Assembly (NCBI GenBank): GCA_015063585.1 | Contig: SVTW01000007.1 | Coordinates: 1 to 59,459 of the forward strand | Source: Oscillospiraceae bacterium | GTDB taxonomy: Bacteria > Bacillota > Clostridia > Oscillospirales > CAG-272 | DNA: 59,459 bases | Direction: 5' to 3' | Part shown: positions 45,095 through 54,683 of the stretch, in pieces | How the letters are laid out: each line of letters begins with the position of its first letter | Position numbering within the stretch: position 1 is the first letter of the stretch | Translations under genes and position numbers: made by a program | The notes under the pieces: generated by a model | Seen by the model: the letters and a program-made list of their open reading frames with translations, nothing else | Database searches by the model: none | What the model was told of the DNA's origin: nothing

Positions 45095-46299
45095 AAATAC
45101 TGGTTGTATCCCAATACTTTTATCCGGAAACATTCCGTGTCAACACCTTGTGCATAGAATTGGTCAAGCGAGGTCATGATGTTACTGTATTAACCGGTTA
45201 CCCGCAATACCCACAAGGGCGCATATATGACGGTTATGGTTTTAATAAGCCTTATGAAACCGAATGGAACGGAATAAAAATCGAGCGAGTAAAAATGCGC
45301 CCAAGAGGCAAAACACCATTGGGGTTGCTTTTGAATTGTATTTCCTTTGTTCGCGAAGGCAAAAAATGGGTTAAAAAATGCAAAATCAAGTATGATGCGG
45401 TTTATGTTTTCGAAGTATCCCCTGTTACGGTGGGATTGCCAGCCGTAGCATATAAGAATAAATTTGGCACCCCAATATATTTTAATGTTCAAGATCTTTG
45501 GCCTGAAAATGTTGAGATTGTTCTTGGAATACGCAATAAAATAATTATTGGCGTAATTAATAAAATTGTTGATAAAATTTATAATGCAAGTGATAAAATA
45601 TTGTGTTCTTCCAGCTCCTTTGTCGAGAACATTGCGAATAGAGGCATTTCTAACGATAAGCTTGTTTTTTGGCCTCAGTTTTGTATAGTGCCCGACTTCT
45701 CAAAAATGATCAGGCCAGAATGCTATCAGGATCAAAATTTTAATATTGTCTTTACTGGAAATATTGGAGAAGCACAGGGGTTAGACTTGCTTGTTGATAC
45801 GGCGTTGAGATTGAAGGATACAAATGTGAGATGGTTTCTTGTCGGCGATGGCAGAGCAAGAGAGAAGCTTGAACGGCGAGTAATTGAAAACAATCTTTCA
45901 AATATTGTTATATTTGTGGGAAAGGTTACGGAGGAGGAGGCAAACAGGTACATTCACTTTGCCGACTGCGCGTATCTGTCTTTCAAAAAGAACAAATTAT
46001 TTGATATGACATTGCCGGCAAAACTGCAATCATATATGGCCTGTGGAACACCAATTCTGGCCGCAGCAGGCGGTGAAAGTGCTCGAGTTATTCAAAATGC
46101 TCGGTGCGGATTTGTTTGTGAACAGAATGCAGAGCAATTGGCAGATGTTATTAAAAATAATGTAATGCACTCTAATGAATTGGGTTATATGAAAATAAAT
46201 GCAAAAAAGTATTTTGAAAAACATTTTGCAATGGATTTAGTAGTCAGTCAATTAGAGACATTGATGAAAAAAGGCTGTTCTGAAAGAAATAAAACTTGA
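45091..46299 (+). CDS. glycosyltransferase family 4, WbuB-like
   Basis: This 402-residue GT-B enzyme has the N-terminal signature ILVVSQYFYPETFRVN and LTGYPQYPQG of the WbuB group, and a C-terminal donor site with VFTGNIGEAQGLDLL and the late Glu region ASGE-like AAAGGESARVI. WbuB is associated with transfer of N-acetyl-L-fucosamine. The same operon encodes CapEFG, which makes UDP-L-FucNAc, so this is its most likely donor; that link is inference. The base composition becomes AT-rich inside this gene and stays so for about 8 kb. Confidence 0.87.
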   Translation: MKILVVSQYFYPETFRVNTLCIELVKRGHDVTVLTGYPQYPQGRIYDGYGFNKPYETEWNGIKIERVKMRPRGKTPLGLLLNCISFVREGKKWVKKCKIKYDAVYVFEVSPVTVGLPAVAYKNKFGTPIYFNVQDLWPENVEIVLGIRNKIIIGVINKIVDKIYNASDKILCSSSSFVENIANRGISNDKLVFWPQFCIVPDFSKMIRPECYQDQNFNIVFTGNIGEAQGLDLLVDTALRLKDTNVRWFLVGDGRAREKLERRVIENNLSNIVIFVGKVTEEEANRYIHFADCAYLSFKKNKLFDMTLPAKLQSYMACGTPILAAAGGESARVIQNARCGFVCEQNAEQLADVIKNNVMHSNELGYMKINAKKYFEKHFAMDLVVSQLETLMKKGCSERNKT

Positions 46300-46441
46300 A
46301 GATTGAACTGTGTTTAAAAACCAGAAAATGAAAAAGGGCGATTTCTTAACATAAGGTATCATTGAAACGTTGTGGTAAAAGCAGGTTTGTTTTCGAATCC
46401 TTTGAGAATAAAGTAAATAATTTATAAGTGAGGGAATACTG

Positions 46442-47302
46442 ATGGCAGATATGACTGTTATTATTCTTACCATGAATGAAGAAAAGAATATAGCTAATTG
46501 TATAAATAGTGTAAAAAAAATCGCAAAAAGAATTGTTGTAGTGGATAGTGGCAGTACAGACCAAACGCTTAGTATTGCAGAAAAATTAGGGGCAGATTGC
46601 TATTATCATGATTTTATAAACTATGCTAATCAATTCAACTGGGGACTCGACAATACAGATGTTCAGACAACTTGGGTTTTGAGACTTGATGCTGATGAAA
46701 TGCTAACGGAGGAGTTAGCAGAAGAGATGGAGAATGCGATGCTTCAACATCAAGAAGATGATGTCAACGGTATGATATTAAAATTGAAGAAATCATTTCT
46801 CGGGAGATGGCTAAGACACGGTGGTGCGTATCCTTTCAAAAAACTTATGTTGTTTAAAAACGGTATAGGAAGAATAGAAGAACGAAACATGGATGAACAT
46901 ACTGTTTTGAATACTGGTTGTTCTATTACATTAAATAATGATGCTTTGCATAATGATTTCCGAGATATATCATATTACATTCATAAACATAATTGGTATG
47001 CAACAAGAGAAGTGTTGGATTATATTGCCCAAAATATGCAGAGTAGTGTAGATAATCTAGAGAACGGAACTCTTAAAGCAAGAAGAAAGCAAAAAGTTGT
47101 ATATTATAAACTCCCAAAATTTTTTAGAGCTTTTATGTTGTTTTGCTATAGATACATATTTCAGCTTGGCTTTTTAGACGGAAAAGAAGGGTTTATATAT
47201 CATGTTCTAGAAGATTTTTGGTATAGATTCCTTGTAGATGTGAAAATTTTTGAATATGAAAAAACCGGGAAGATAAACGACAAAGGAGGGGCACTCAAGT
47301 AA
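46442..47302 (+). CDS. glycosyltransferase family 2
   Basis: This 286-residue GT-A enzyme has the nucleotide-binding VVVDSGSTDQT (about residues 33-43) and RLDADEML for the metal-binding DxD. It resembles the WaaE/KdtX-like small GT2 proteins of polysaccharide loci. A predicted hydrophobic helix lies near residues 222-240. GTGAGGG precedes the start. The 142-base gap before it is AT-rich with no visible gene. Donor and acceptor are unknown. Confidence 0.88.
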   Translation: MADMTVIILTMNEEKNIANCINSVKKIAKRIVVVDSGSTDQTLSIAEKLGADCYYHDFINYANQFNWGLDNTDVQTTWVLRLDADEMLTEELAEEMENAMLQHQEDDVNGMILKLKKSFLGRWLRHGGAYPFKKLMLFKNGIGRIEERNMDEHTVLNTGCSITLNNDALHNDFRDISYYIHKHNWYATREVLDYIAQNMQSSVDNLENGTLKARRKQKVVYYKLPKFFRAFMLFCYRYIFQLGFLDGKEGFIYHVLEDFWYRFLVDVKIFEYEKTGKINDKGGALK

Positions 47303-48384
47303 TGGGTGATAGAATTTTATTTGTTGCATCGACACCATATCAGTTGCTTAATTGTCTCAATATTAGAAAACAGATACTTAACGAGGAGACCGTGGCTGAC
47401 ATTGCAATTTTAGATATTAGCGATAAATGCCGTTATTTAACGGAAATCGCTATAAACTCAAAAATGTTTGATACCGTTGGTGTAATTGATGTCGGATTCT
47501 TGAATGGGAAACGAAGAGTTTTATACTACTTGAACCGATTGCATAGAATTCTTTTTATTAAAAAATATTTGCACGCATTTAAGACTAGTTACGATGAAAT
47601 ATATATAGTAGGAACAGAGGCTTTTTCAAAGGCTATATATTATCATTACTACCATAAGAACAAGAAAATCAAATTAAAGTATTATGAAGACGGAACTGGG
47701 TCGTATGATTTTATTTTGGTTGAAAATCAAAACAAAATGAGAAATCGAATTTTTAAAATTCTTTTTGGTTTTGATTTGATTGAAAAATGCCAAGAAATGC
47801 TTGTTTATGAACCTAGTTTGGTGGAGAGTAATTATCCGTATATTACAATAAAACCGATTCCGAAAATAAATAGAGATTCTGTTTTTTTTCATGATTTAAA
47901 AGAAATCTTTTCTAAATCAACACCAATGGAGAAGATTCCAAAAGTTGCAAGATGTGTGTTCTTGGATAGTAACTGGGCTGAACAAGATATTTCGATATGT
48001 CAGGAACAAGTAATAAAGCACTTAATTGAAAAATTTGGAGATAATGTTCAAATAAAGTTACACCCTTCTTCTGCACCAATGAAATATGGGAAGAACGTTA
48101 ATTACTTAAAAACTGATTTGAGTATGGAAATTTTGTCGATGTTTTATGATGCAAAAAAGACTGTTTTGATTTCGGTGTATTCAACGGCAAATATCGTAAA
48201 TGCTCTTGTATATGGTGATGCGGTGTGTTCTGTTTTTTTATTTGAAATGTTTAACGTGGATAAGGATTTTACCAAAAATAGTGCTTTCTTGCGGAAATTT
48301 ATGAAAAAGACGAACGGTGCCTTTTTCATTCCAAAAAACATTGACGAATTGATAAAAATAATTGAGGAAAAGACTAATGGCTGA
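47302..48384 (+). CDS. sialyltransferase-like glycosyltransferase (GT52-like)
   Basis: This 360-residue protein starts ILFVASTPYQLLNCLNI, a phrase typical of bacterial sialyltransferase-like families (GT52 and related). It carries the D/E-D-G motif in YYEDGTGSYD (about residue 129) and the H-P motif in KLHPSSAP (about 250), the pair used for catalysis and CMP binding. CMP-nonulosonate genes (NeuA-PseG and NeuB) in the same operon support a CMP-linked nine-carbon sugar as donor. It overlaps the GT2 stop by one base and the wzy gene by eight. It has no signal peptide. Confidence 0.78.
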   Translation: MGDRILFVASTPYQLLNCLNIRKQILNEETVADIAILDISDKCRYLTEIAINSKMFDTVGVIDVGFLNGKRRVLYYLNRLHRILFIKKYLHAFKTSYDEIYIVGTEAFSKAIYYHYYHKNKKIKLKYYEDGTGSYDFILVENQNKMRNRIFKILFGFDLIEKCQEMLVYEPSLVESNYPYITIKPIPKINRDSVFFHDLKEIFSKSTPMEKIPKVARCVFLDSNWAEQDISICQEQVIKHLIEKFGDNVQIKLHPSSAPMKYGKNVNYLKTDLSMEILSMFYDAKKTVLISVYSTANIVNALVYGDAVCSVFLFEMFNVDKDFTKNSAFLRKFMKKTNGAFFIPKNIDELIKIIEEKTNG

Positions 48385-49465
48385 ATATACGGAAAAAAAA
48401 GCAACTCAATGGGTTGCAACAATAACTGTATTTTTGTTTTTTTTGCTATATTCAATACGTTTTTTTACAACTATTGATTTGTATATCATTAATGGTGCTA
48501 CGATTATTATAGGACTGTTTGCTTTCGCAATTGCTATTTTTCAAACTCGAACAAAACGAATTCTTTGGGCACTTTTACTTGTTGATACAATCATGGCCTT
48601 GGCGGTCTTATATAACCAAAATGTTAGTCTTTTAAATTGGCTTTTGGAGATTTCTATGCAGGGTATAGCCATATTAATGTGTGCGATGCCCAAAACATAT
48701 AAAGTCCCGAGTGCATTTTTTTTGATGACAGTTGTATATTTATTAATATATTCCGGTTTGGGCAATTCTCCGGCTGATGTGCTTAATCATGCAAGCGAAA
48801 ATCACATATCTACAATATTATTATCCTATTTTTGCTTATATTGCATCAATTCGTGGTTTGGTGTTATTAAGTCGTCAAAAATTTTTGTATTATGGTTAGC
48901 TTGTTTTTTATTGGTTCTTTGGTCTAATAGTAGAATGGGATTATTATCTTTTCTATTTATGTTTTACCTGTTGGTAGTGTTTTTTGTAAAACCTAGAAAG
49001 ATATCTTCAGGTGTGATATATTTCTTTTATGCTATTATAACCATAATCTTAATATTTATATGTGTAAAGCTGTTTCAAGAAGAAGTGCAAAAATCTTTGT
49101 TATCAGAGGGTAGAATACCTTTATGGGAAAGTTATTTGCGCGAAACGCTAAAACAACCGCTTGGTTGGATACTGGGGACGAGATTTTTAAATACCAGTAT
49201 TTTTATAGCGTTGGGATATAATCTACACAACGCATTTTTGCATATGCACCTAATATATGGAATTACCCCGATTTTGGTAATAGGTATTCAACTGTTAAAA
49301 TTTTTCAGAAAGAAAATCATTTTGCTAAACATTTGTGCGATTGTATTACTCGTACGCAGCTTGACAGATTCAATTTTTACAGGAGACATAGCAACCTTGC
49401 CTCTATATTTTTTCATGACTGTGTCGTATATGTGGTGTGAAAGGGGGCAAATGAATGAGTCATGA
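48377..49465 (+). CDS. wzy: O-antigen/capsule repeat-unit polymerase (Wzy-like)
   Basis: This 362-residue protein has about ten hydrophobic spans with a larger external loop in the last third (around residues 235-275), the usual Wzy topology. Sequence conservation in this family is low, so the call rests on topology, length and position beside the flippase. It would join lipid-linked repeat units outside the membrane. The start at 48377 follows GAGGAAAA and overlaps the previous gene. The gene is strongly AT-rich. Confidence 0.75.
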   Translation: MAEYTEKKATQWVATITVFLFFLLYSIRFFTTIDLYIINGATIIIGLFAFAIAIFQTRTKRILWALLLVDTIMALAVLYNQNVSLLNWLLEISMQGIAILMCAMPKTYKVPSAFFLMTVVYLLIYSGLGNSPADVLNHASENHISTILLSYFCLYCINSWFGVIKSSKIFVLWLACFLLVLWSNSRMGLLSFLFMFYLLVVFFVKPRKISSGVIYFFYAIITIILIFICVKLFQEEVQKSLLSEGRIPLWESYLRETLKQPLGWILGTRFLNTSIFIALGYNLHNAFLHMHLIYGITPILVIGIQLLKFFRKKIILLNICAIVLLVRSLTDSIFTGDIATLPLYFFMTVSYMWCERGQMNES

Positions 49466-50927
49466 ACGCGTTGCATTAAAGGCGGGTATATGGTACACAA
49501 TTAGCAACTTTTTTTCAAAAGCAGTTGTTTTTTTGACAATGCCCCTTTTTTCCAGATTGATGGACCAGGAAGACATTGGGCTTTTTTCTAATTATAACTC
49601 ATGGGTTTCTGTTCTTGTCGTTATTGCTTCTCTTGAATTGTTTACATCAGTGACAATTGCAAAATTTGATTATAAGGATGACCTAAACGATTATATTTTT
49701 TCTAATCTAATATTCGGATCTGTTTTTACATTGATTCTTCTCGCAGTTCTGCTTCCTTTCAAAGCTCAAGTTGTCTCCTTTTTTGGTTTTACAGATCTAC
49801 AAATCGGTATTTTGTTAATATATCTTTTGGTTTATCCTGCGACAGAAATGTTGCAAGTGAAATGTAGATTGGAATTTCGGTATAAAGCATCGGTACTGAT
49901 TTCATCAATATCTATAATTTTCCCTACTGTTTTCTCGGTGATAGCAGTAATATTTATGAAGAACAACAAATTGGACGGAAGAATATTGGGCTATTTTCTA
50001 CCCTTGATTCTACTTAATATAGTCATTTATGCATATTTTGCACTTAAAGCTAAACGCTTTTCTTTTAAGCCTTGGAAATATGCTTTGATCTTATCCTTGC
50101 CAATGGTTTTTCATATTTTATCAGCAAATATTTTGGGAGCTAGTGATCAATTTATTATTACAAAGGTTTGTGGAGCAGAGCAAAATGCGCTGTATAGCAT
50201 AGCGTATTCTTGTGGGTCCATTATATCCGTTTTATGGACCTCTCTAAATAATGCCTGGTCTGCTTGGGCTTATGAGCAAATGGCGTCAAACAATATTGAT
50301 GCTTTGAAGAAGGCCTCTAAACCATACATTTTGTTTTTTGTAATAGTTGCATTTTTCTTTATTTTGGTGGCTCCGGAATTTCTTTATATAATGGGAGGAC
50401 GATCTTATGTTTCTGCAAAATATGTTATGCCTCCGATTGTAACATCTTTTGTCTTTTTATTTATATATTCCCTTTATGTTAATATAGAAACTTTTTTAAA
50501 AAAGAATCATTTTATTGCTATTGGAACCATGATAGCTGCGATCTCAAACATTGTTTTAAATCTGTTATTGATTCCTATGTTTGGATACATAGCGGCAGCA
50601 TATACGACGTTAATCGGCTATATGATAATGTTTTTTATTCATTTTCTGGTAGTAAAAAAATTGAAAAAAAATCATTGGTATGACACAAAATATAATTTTA
50701 AAGTTTTGCTAATCGCATTGGGTATAATGGCAATCAGCAATGTTTTGTATACTCATACAGTTGTTAGATACGTAGTTATTCTGACATTTGTTTTGATGGG
50801 GGGCGGATTAATAGTAGTGTTGTATAAAAATGAAATAAAAAAAGCATGGAAAACAAGGTCTTTTAAAGATTTTCATTTTTCAATTACTGAAAAAATAAGC
50901 AACTTACAAACACATTTAAAAAAGTGA
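49455..50927 (+). CDS. wzx: repeat-unit flippase (Wzx)
   Basis: This 490-residue protein has about twelve to fourteen membrane spans in the pattern of polysaccharide flippases of the MOP superfamily, with the N-terminal GIWYTISNFFSKAVVFLTMPLFSRLM typical of Wzx. It moves undecaprenyl-linked units across the membrane. It overlaps the polymerase gene by 11 bases. Together with Wzy and the initiating transferase it defines a Wzx/Wzy-dependent pathway. No chain-length regulator or tyrosine kinase is present in the window. Confidence 0.9.
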   Translation: MSHERVALKAGIWYTISNFFSKAVVFLTMPLFSRLMDQEDIGLFSNYNSWVSVLVVIASLELFTSVTIAKFDYKDDLNDYIFSNLIFGSVFTLILLAVLLPFKAQVVSFFGFTDLQIGILLIYLLVYPATEMLQVKCRLEFRYKASVLISSISIIFPTVFSVIAVIFMKNNKLDGRILGYFLPLILLNIVIYAYFALKAKRFSFKPWKYALILSLPMVFHILSANILGASDQFIITKVCGAEQNALYSIAYSCGSIISVLWTSLNNAWSAWAYEQMASNNIDALKKASKPYILFFVIVAFFFILVAPEFLYIMGGRSYVSAKYVMPPIVTSFVFLFIYSLYVNIETFLKKNHFIAIGTMIAAISNIVLNLLLIPMFGYIAAAYTTLIGYMIMFFIHFLVVKKLKKNHWYDTKYNFKVLLIALGIMAISNVLYTHTVVRYVVILTFVLMGGGLIVVLYKNEIKKAWKTRSFKDFHFSITEKISNLQTHLKK

Positions 50928-50947
50928 AGAAATTGAAAGGATCAAAA

Positions 50948-52549
50948 ATGAATATTTTAGCTATAATCCCTGCGCGGGCTGGGTCAAAAGGGATCCCGAA
51001 CAAAAACATTCGAATCATCGGCGGCAGACCCTTGATCTATTATTCCATACAAAATGCCTTAAATTCGAATCTGATTAACGATATTGTTGTTTCAACCGAT
51101 TCTCCGGAGGTTCGTATTATCGCGGAGCAGATGGGGGTAAAAGTACATTGGAGAAAAGAAGAACTCTGTGGAGACGCTGTTACTTTAGATGCGGTAATAT
51201 ATGATGCTATACCTAAAACGAAGGAATATGATTATATTGTTACAATGCAGCCCACTTCGCCAACTTTACAAGTGAAAACACTAGATGCAGCCATTAATTA
51301 TGCAATCACGAACAATTATGATACGGTGATTTCTGCCATTAATGCCCCTCATCTTTCTTGGCGAGAAGAAAATGGTGTTAAAATCCCCAATTATGAGAAA
51401 CGGTTAAATAGACAATATCTGCCTCCTTGCTATAAAGAGACAGGTGCGTTTGTTATTTCAAAGACCTCGGTTGTTACAGAAAAAACACGAATTGGTAAGA
51501 CTGTTGATGTATATGAAGTCCCCGCAGATGAATCTCAAGATGTTGATGATTTTTACGACCTTCGAAATGTTGCAACGGCATTAGAAAAAAAGAAGGTTGC
51601 CATCTATGTTAATGGAAATAACAAACGTGGAATAGGGCACATATACCGAGCTCTTGAACTTGCGGATGAATTTTTTGTTAAACCGGATATTTATTATGAT
51701 ATTAACCAAACAGATCCCAAAGTGTTTGGCAAAACTACGCATAATATTATTCCTATTGACAGCATTTCGGAACTGTTCGAAAAGTGTAAAATTCATAATT
51801 ACTCTATTTTTATTAACGATATTTTAAATACCAATATAGATTATATGATTGGTTTAAGATCGGTTTTGCCTAAAGCAAAAATAATAAATTTTGAAGATGA
51901 TGGAGAAGGAATTATTAAAGCCGATTTGGTATTTAATGCGTTATTCCATGAGAATGATTATCCACATGTACACGCAGGAGAAAAGTACTATATTTCCGGA
52001 AAAACCTTTATGTTTTATCAGCCAATAAACATTAAAGAAAATGTAAAACGTGTTTTTATTTCTTTTGGTGGGGCCGATCCGCAAAATTATTCCGATAGAC
52101 TATTAAACATGATTTGTAAACCGGAGTATTCGAATACGAATTTTATAGTCGTGTTAGGGCGAGCAAAACATAATGTAGAGGAATTGTTGAAATATAATGA
52201 ATACCATAATATTGAGGTATTGTATGATGTTTCAAATATGCCGGAACTTATGAGCAGTTGTGATGTAGGAATCACTTCGCGTGGCAGAACAGGATATGAA
52301 CTTGCGATGCTAGGAATTCCGTCTATCTCCATGGCACAAAATCAGCGAGAAGAAAAACACGGATTTGTATGTAATGAGAATGGTTTTACTTATATTGGTT
52401 TAAATCCTGCGGATGAAATAATAGAAAGCAATTTGAAAATGTATATAGGGTTATCCCAAAGTAGCCGCCAACACTTTCAAAATATGTTGCTAAGCCATGA
52501 CTTACGCGGGGGAAGACACCGAGTTATGAGTTTAATTAACTCTATATGA
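50948..52549 (+). CDS. fused CMP-nonulosonate synthetase and PseG-like sugar-nucleotide hydrolase
   Basis: This 533-residue two-domain protein starts with an NeuA-type cytidylyltransferase (about residues 1-215; IPARAGSKGIPNKN and MQPTSPTL are the activating motifs), which couples CTP to a nine-carbon acid. The second domain (about 218-533) is GT-B-like and resembles PseG/SpsG: GIGHIYRALELA with the catalytic-type His, and FISFGGADPQNYS for nucleotide binding. PseG releases the free hexose precursor from UDP. The fusion combines steps before and after NeuB, whose gene follows. The start at 50948 was preferred over the GTG at 50924 because of AAAGGA. Confidence 0.88.
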   Translation: MNILAIIPARAGSKGIPNKNIRIIGGRPLIYYSIQNALNSNLINDIVVSTDSPEVRIIAEQMGVKVHWRKEELCGDAVTLDAVIYDAIPKTKEYDYIVTMQPTSPTLQVKTLDAAINYAITNNYDTVISAINAPHLSWREENGVKIPNYEKRLNRQYLPPCYKETGAFVISKTSVVTEKTRIGKTVDVYEVPADESQDVDDFYDLRNVATALEKKKVAIYVNGNNKRGIGHIYRALELADEFFVKPDIYYDINQTDPKVFGKTTHNIIPIDSISELFEKCKIHNYSIFINDILNTNIDYMIGLRSVLPKAKIINFEDDGEGIIKADLVFNALFHENDYPHVHAGEKYYISGKTFMFYQPINIKENVKRVFISFGGADPQNYSDRLLNMICKPEYSNTNFIVVLGRAKHNVEELLKYNEYHNIEVLYDVSNMPELMSSCDVGITSRGRTGYELAMLGIPSISMAQNQREEKHGFVCNENGFTYIGLNPADEIIESNLKMYIGLSQSSRQHFQNMLLSHDLRGGRHRVMSLINSI

Positions 52550-52570
52550 TTTTTTAAAATGGAGGAAAAT

Positions 52571-53608
52571 ATGAATAAACCTTATATAATCGCAGAGATG
52601 GGCGTTAATTTCTATGATACGGCTAGAGTGTTAAATATTTCACCACTTGATGCTGCAAAAATGTATATTGATGAGGCTGCAAAGGTAGGAATTGATTGCG
52701 CAAAATTTCAGTCGTACAAGGCGGGAACTATCGTTTCCAAAAATTCTCCGGCTTATTGGGACACAACCAAAGAGCCAACAAAGTCTCAGTATGAGCTTTT
52801 TCGAAAACATGATTCGTTTGGCGAAAAAGAATATCGAGAATTGTGTGATTATACGCATAGCAAAGGCATGGATTTCACATCAACGCCGTTTGACTATGCT
52901 TCGGCCGATTATTTAGAAGATATGGTTGACTTTTATAAAATATCTTCCTCAGATTTATCAAATTTGCCTTTTATAAGACATATTGCAAAAAAAGGCAAGC
53001 CGGTGTATATGTCTGTTGGTGCAGCCTATCTTTCGGAAGTTGATGAAGCTGTTCGCGTATTGTCTGAAGAAGGCTGTAGAGATATCGTGCTGTTTCATTG
53101 TGTTCTTTCATATCCGACCAATCCTGAAGATGCGAATTTAAATGTGATTCAAACATTGAAGAATGTGTTTCCAAATGTTAGAGTCGGTTTTAGCGATCAT
53201 GTAGCTCCTGATGAGACAATGATGACACTTGCTACAGCATATATGCTCGGTGCAGATGTGATTGAGAAACACTTCACTTTAGATAAATCACTAAGTGGTA
53301 ACGATCATTATCATGCTGGAGACCCTGCTGATTTCAAGAAGGCAATGCATAATTTTAATTGGATTGCTAAAGTAAAGGGCTCTCCTGAGAAGGTTGTTCT
53401 AAAATGTGAGGAAATATCTCGAAGAGAAGCAAGACGGTCATTGGTATTGACGAGAGATATGAAAGCGGGAGAAGTGATTTCAGAGAGTGATCTGATGCCT
53501 AAAAGACCGGGTACAGGTATCTCCCCTCAGCATGTTGATATCGTTATAGGGCGAGCTGTTAAACAAGATTTGCCCGAAGACACAATTCTAAAATGGGAAA
53601 TGATTTAA
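52571..53608 (+). CDS. neuB: nonulosonic acid synthase (NeuB family)
   Basis: This 345-residue TIM-barrel enzyme condenses phosphoenolpyruvate with a hexose-type amide sugar to form a sialic-like acid (Neu5Ac, legionaminic or pseudaminic acid). The N-terminal PYIIAEMGVNF, the metal and substrate segments (VGIDCAKFQ, FSDHVAPDE, IEKHFTLDKSLSGNDH) and the C-terminal SAF antifreeze-like domain (about 280-345, with SLVLTRDMKAGEVI) are all present. GGAGG precedes the start. Which of the three acids is made cannot be told from sequence by eye. Confidence 0.9.
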   Translation: MNKPYIIAEMGVNFYDTARVLNISPLDAAKMYIDEAAKVGIDCAKFQSYKAGTIVSKNSPAYWDTTKEPTKSQYELFRKHDSFGEKEYRELCDYTHSKGMDFTSTPFDYASADYLEDMVDFYKISSSDLSNLPFIRHIAKKGKPVYMSVGAAYLSEVDEAVRVLSEEGCRDIVLFHCVLSYPTNPEDANLNVIQTLKNVFPNVRVGFSDHVAPDETMMTLATAYMLGADVIEKHFTLDKSLSGNDHYHAGDPADFKKAMHNFNWIAKVKGSPEKVVLKCEEISRREARRSLVLTRDMKAGEVISESDLMPKRPGTGISPQHVDIVIGRAVKQDLPEDTILKWEMI

Positions 53609-53633
53609 CAATTTTAAAGGTAAGGTGATAGTT

Positions 53634-54683
53634 GTGAGCGCATTTACAAATAAAACCCTCTTAATAACTGGTGGTACAGGCTCTTTTGGTCACGCTGTGC
53701 TTAATCGTTTTTTGCGCACCGATATTGGCGAGATAAGAGTTTTTTCTCGAGACGAAAAAAAGCAAGATGATATGCGCCACGAATTTCAAGCGAAGATGCC
53801 TGAGGTGGCAGAAAAAATCAAATTCTATATTGGTGACGTGCGGGATCTCGCATCGGTCAAAAATGCCATGCACGGTGTTGACTACATATTCCACGCGGCA
53901 GCACTCAAACAGGTGCCTTCGTGTGAGTTCTTCCCAATCGAAGCGGTTAAGACAAATGTTCTCGGCACGGAAAACGTATTGACGGCGGCCATAGAAAATG
54001 GCGTTAAGAATATCGTTTGTCTGTCTACTGATAAAGCTGCGTATCCCGTCAACGCGATGGGGACGTCCAAGGCGATGATGGAGAAGGTAATCGTGGCAAA
54101 GTCGCGTACGGTATCTCCCGACAAAACCAAGATCTGCTGCACACGCTACGGCAACGTTATGTGCTCGCGCGGCTCGGTTATCCCGCTTTGGATCGATCAG
54201 ATCAAGGTAGGAAATCCCATTACCATTACAGACGGCTCGATGACTCGTTTCATCATGTCTCTCGACGAAGCCGTCGATCTCGTCCTGTTTGCCTTTGAAC
54301 ATGGCGAGAGTGGCGATATTCTCGTTCAAAAGGCTCCTGCTTGCACGATTCAGACGCAAGCAGAGGCTGTGTGTGAATTGTTTGGCGGCGACAAAGAGAA
54401 GATCAAGGTGATCGGTATCCGTCACGGTGAAAAGATGTACGAAACGTTGCTGACCAACGAGGAGTGCGCCAATGCCATTGACATGGGCAACTTCTACCGT
54501 GTTCCCTGCGACAAGCGCGGCTTGAACTATGATAAATATTTCAACAAGGGTGATGCCGAGCGCAATACGCTGACCGAATTCAACTCTAACAACACCAATC
54601 TCCTCACGGTTGAAGAAACCAAGGCGAAGATCGCAAGCCTTCAATATATTCAGGACGAGCTTGCGAAGATGGAGAACAAGTAA
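53634..54683 (+). CDS. capE: UDP-GlcNAc 4,6-dehydratase/5-epimerase (CapE-like)
   Basis: This 349-residue extended SDR has the cofactor turn LITGGTGSFGHAVL and the typical STDKAAYPVNAMGTSK segment. It matches the CapE/FnlA group that starts UDP-N-acetyl-L-fucosamine synthesis by 4,6-dehydration and C5 epimerisation of UDP-GlcNAc. CapF and CapG follow directly in the same order as in known UDP-L-FucNAc clusters. The start is a GTG at 53634, chosen because AAGGTGA lies just before it; an earlier GTG at 53625 is possible. Base composition returns to the window average here. Confidence 0.92.
   Translation: MSAFTNKTLLITGGTGSFGHAVLNRFLRTDIGEIRVFSRDEKKQDDMRHEFQAKMPEVAEKIKFYIGDVRDLASVKNAMHGVDYIFHAAALKQVPSCEFFPIEAVKTNVLGTENVLTAAIENGVKNIVCLSTDKAAYPVNAMGTSKAMMEKVIVAKSRTVSPDKTKICCTRYGNVMCSRGSVIPLWIDQIKVGNPITITDGSMTRFIMSLDEAVDLVLFAFEHGESGDILVQKAPACTIQTQAEAVCELFGGDKEKIKVIGIRHGEKMYETLLTNEECANAIDMGNFYRVPCDKRGLNYDKYFNKGDAERNTLTEFNSNNTNLLTVEETKAKIASLQYIQDELAKMENK

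Noticed and set aside
53661..54644. Long open frame on the minus strand opposite capE
   Set aside because: capE has a full SDR signature and fits the operon direction; the minus-strand frame has no recognisable domain.
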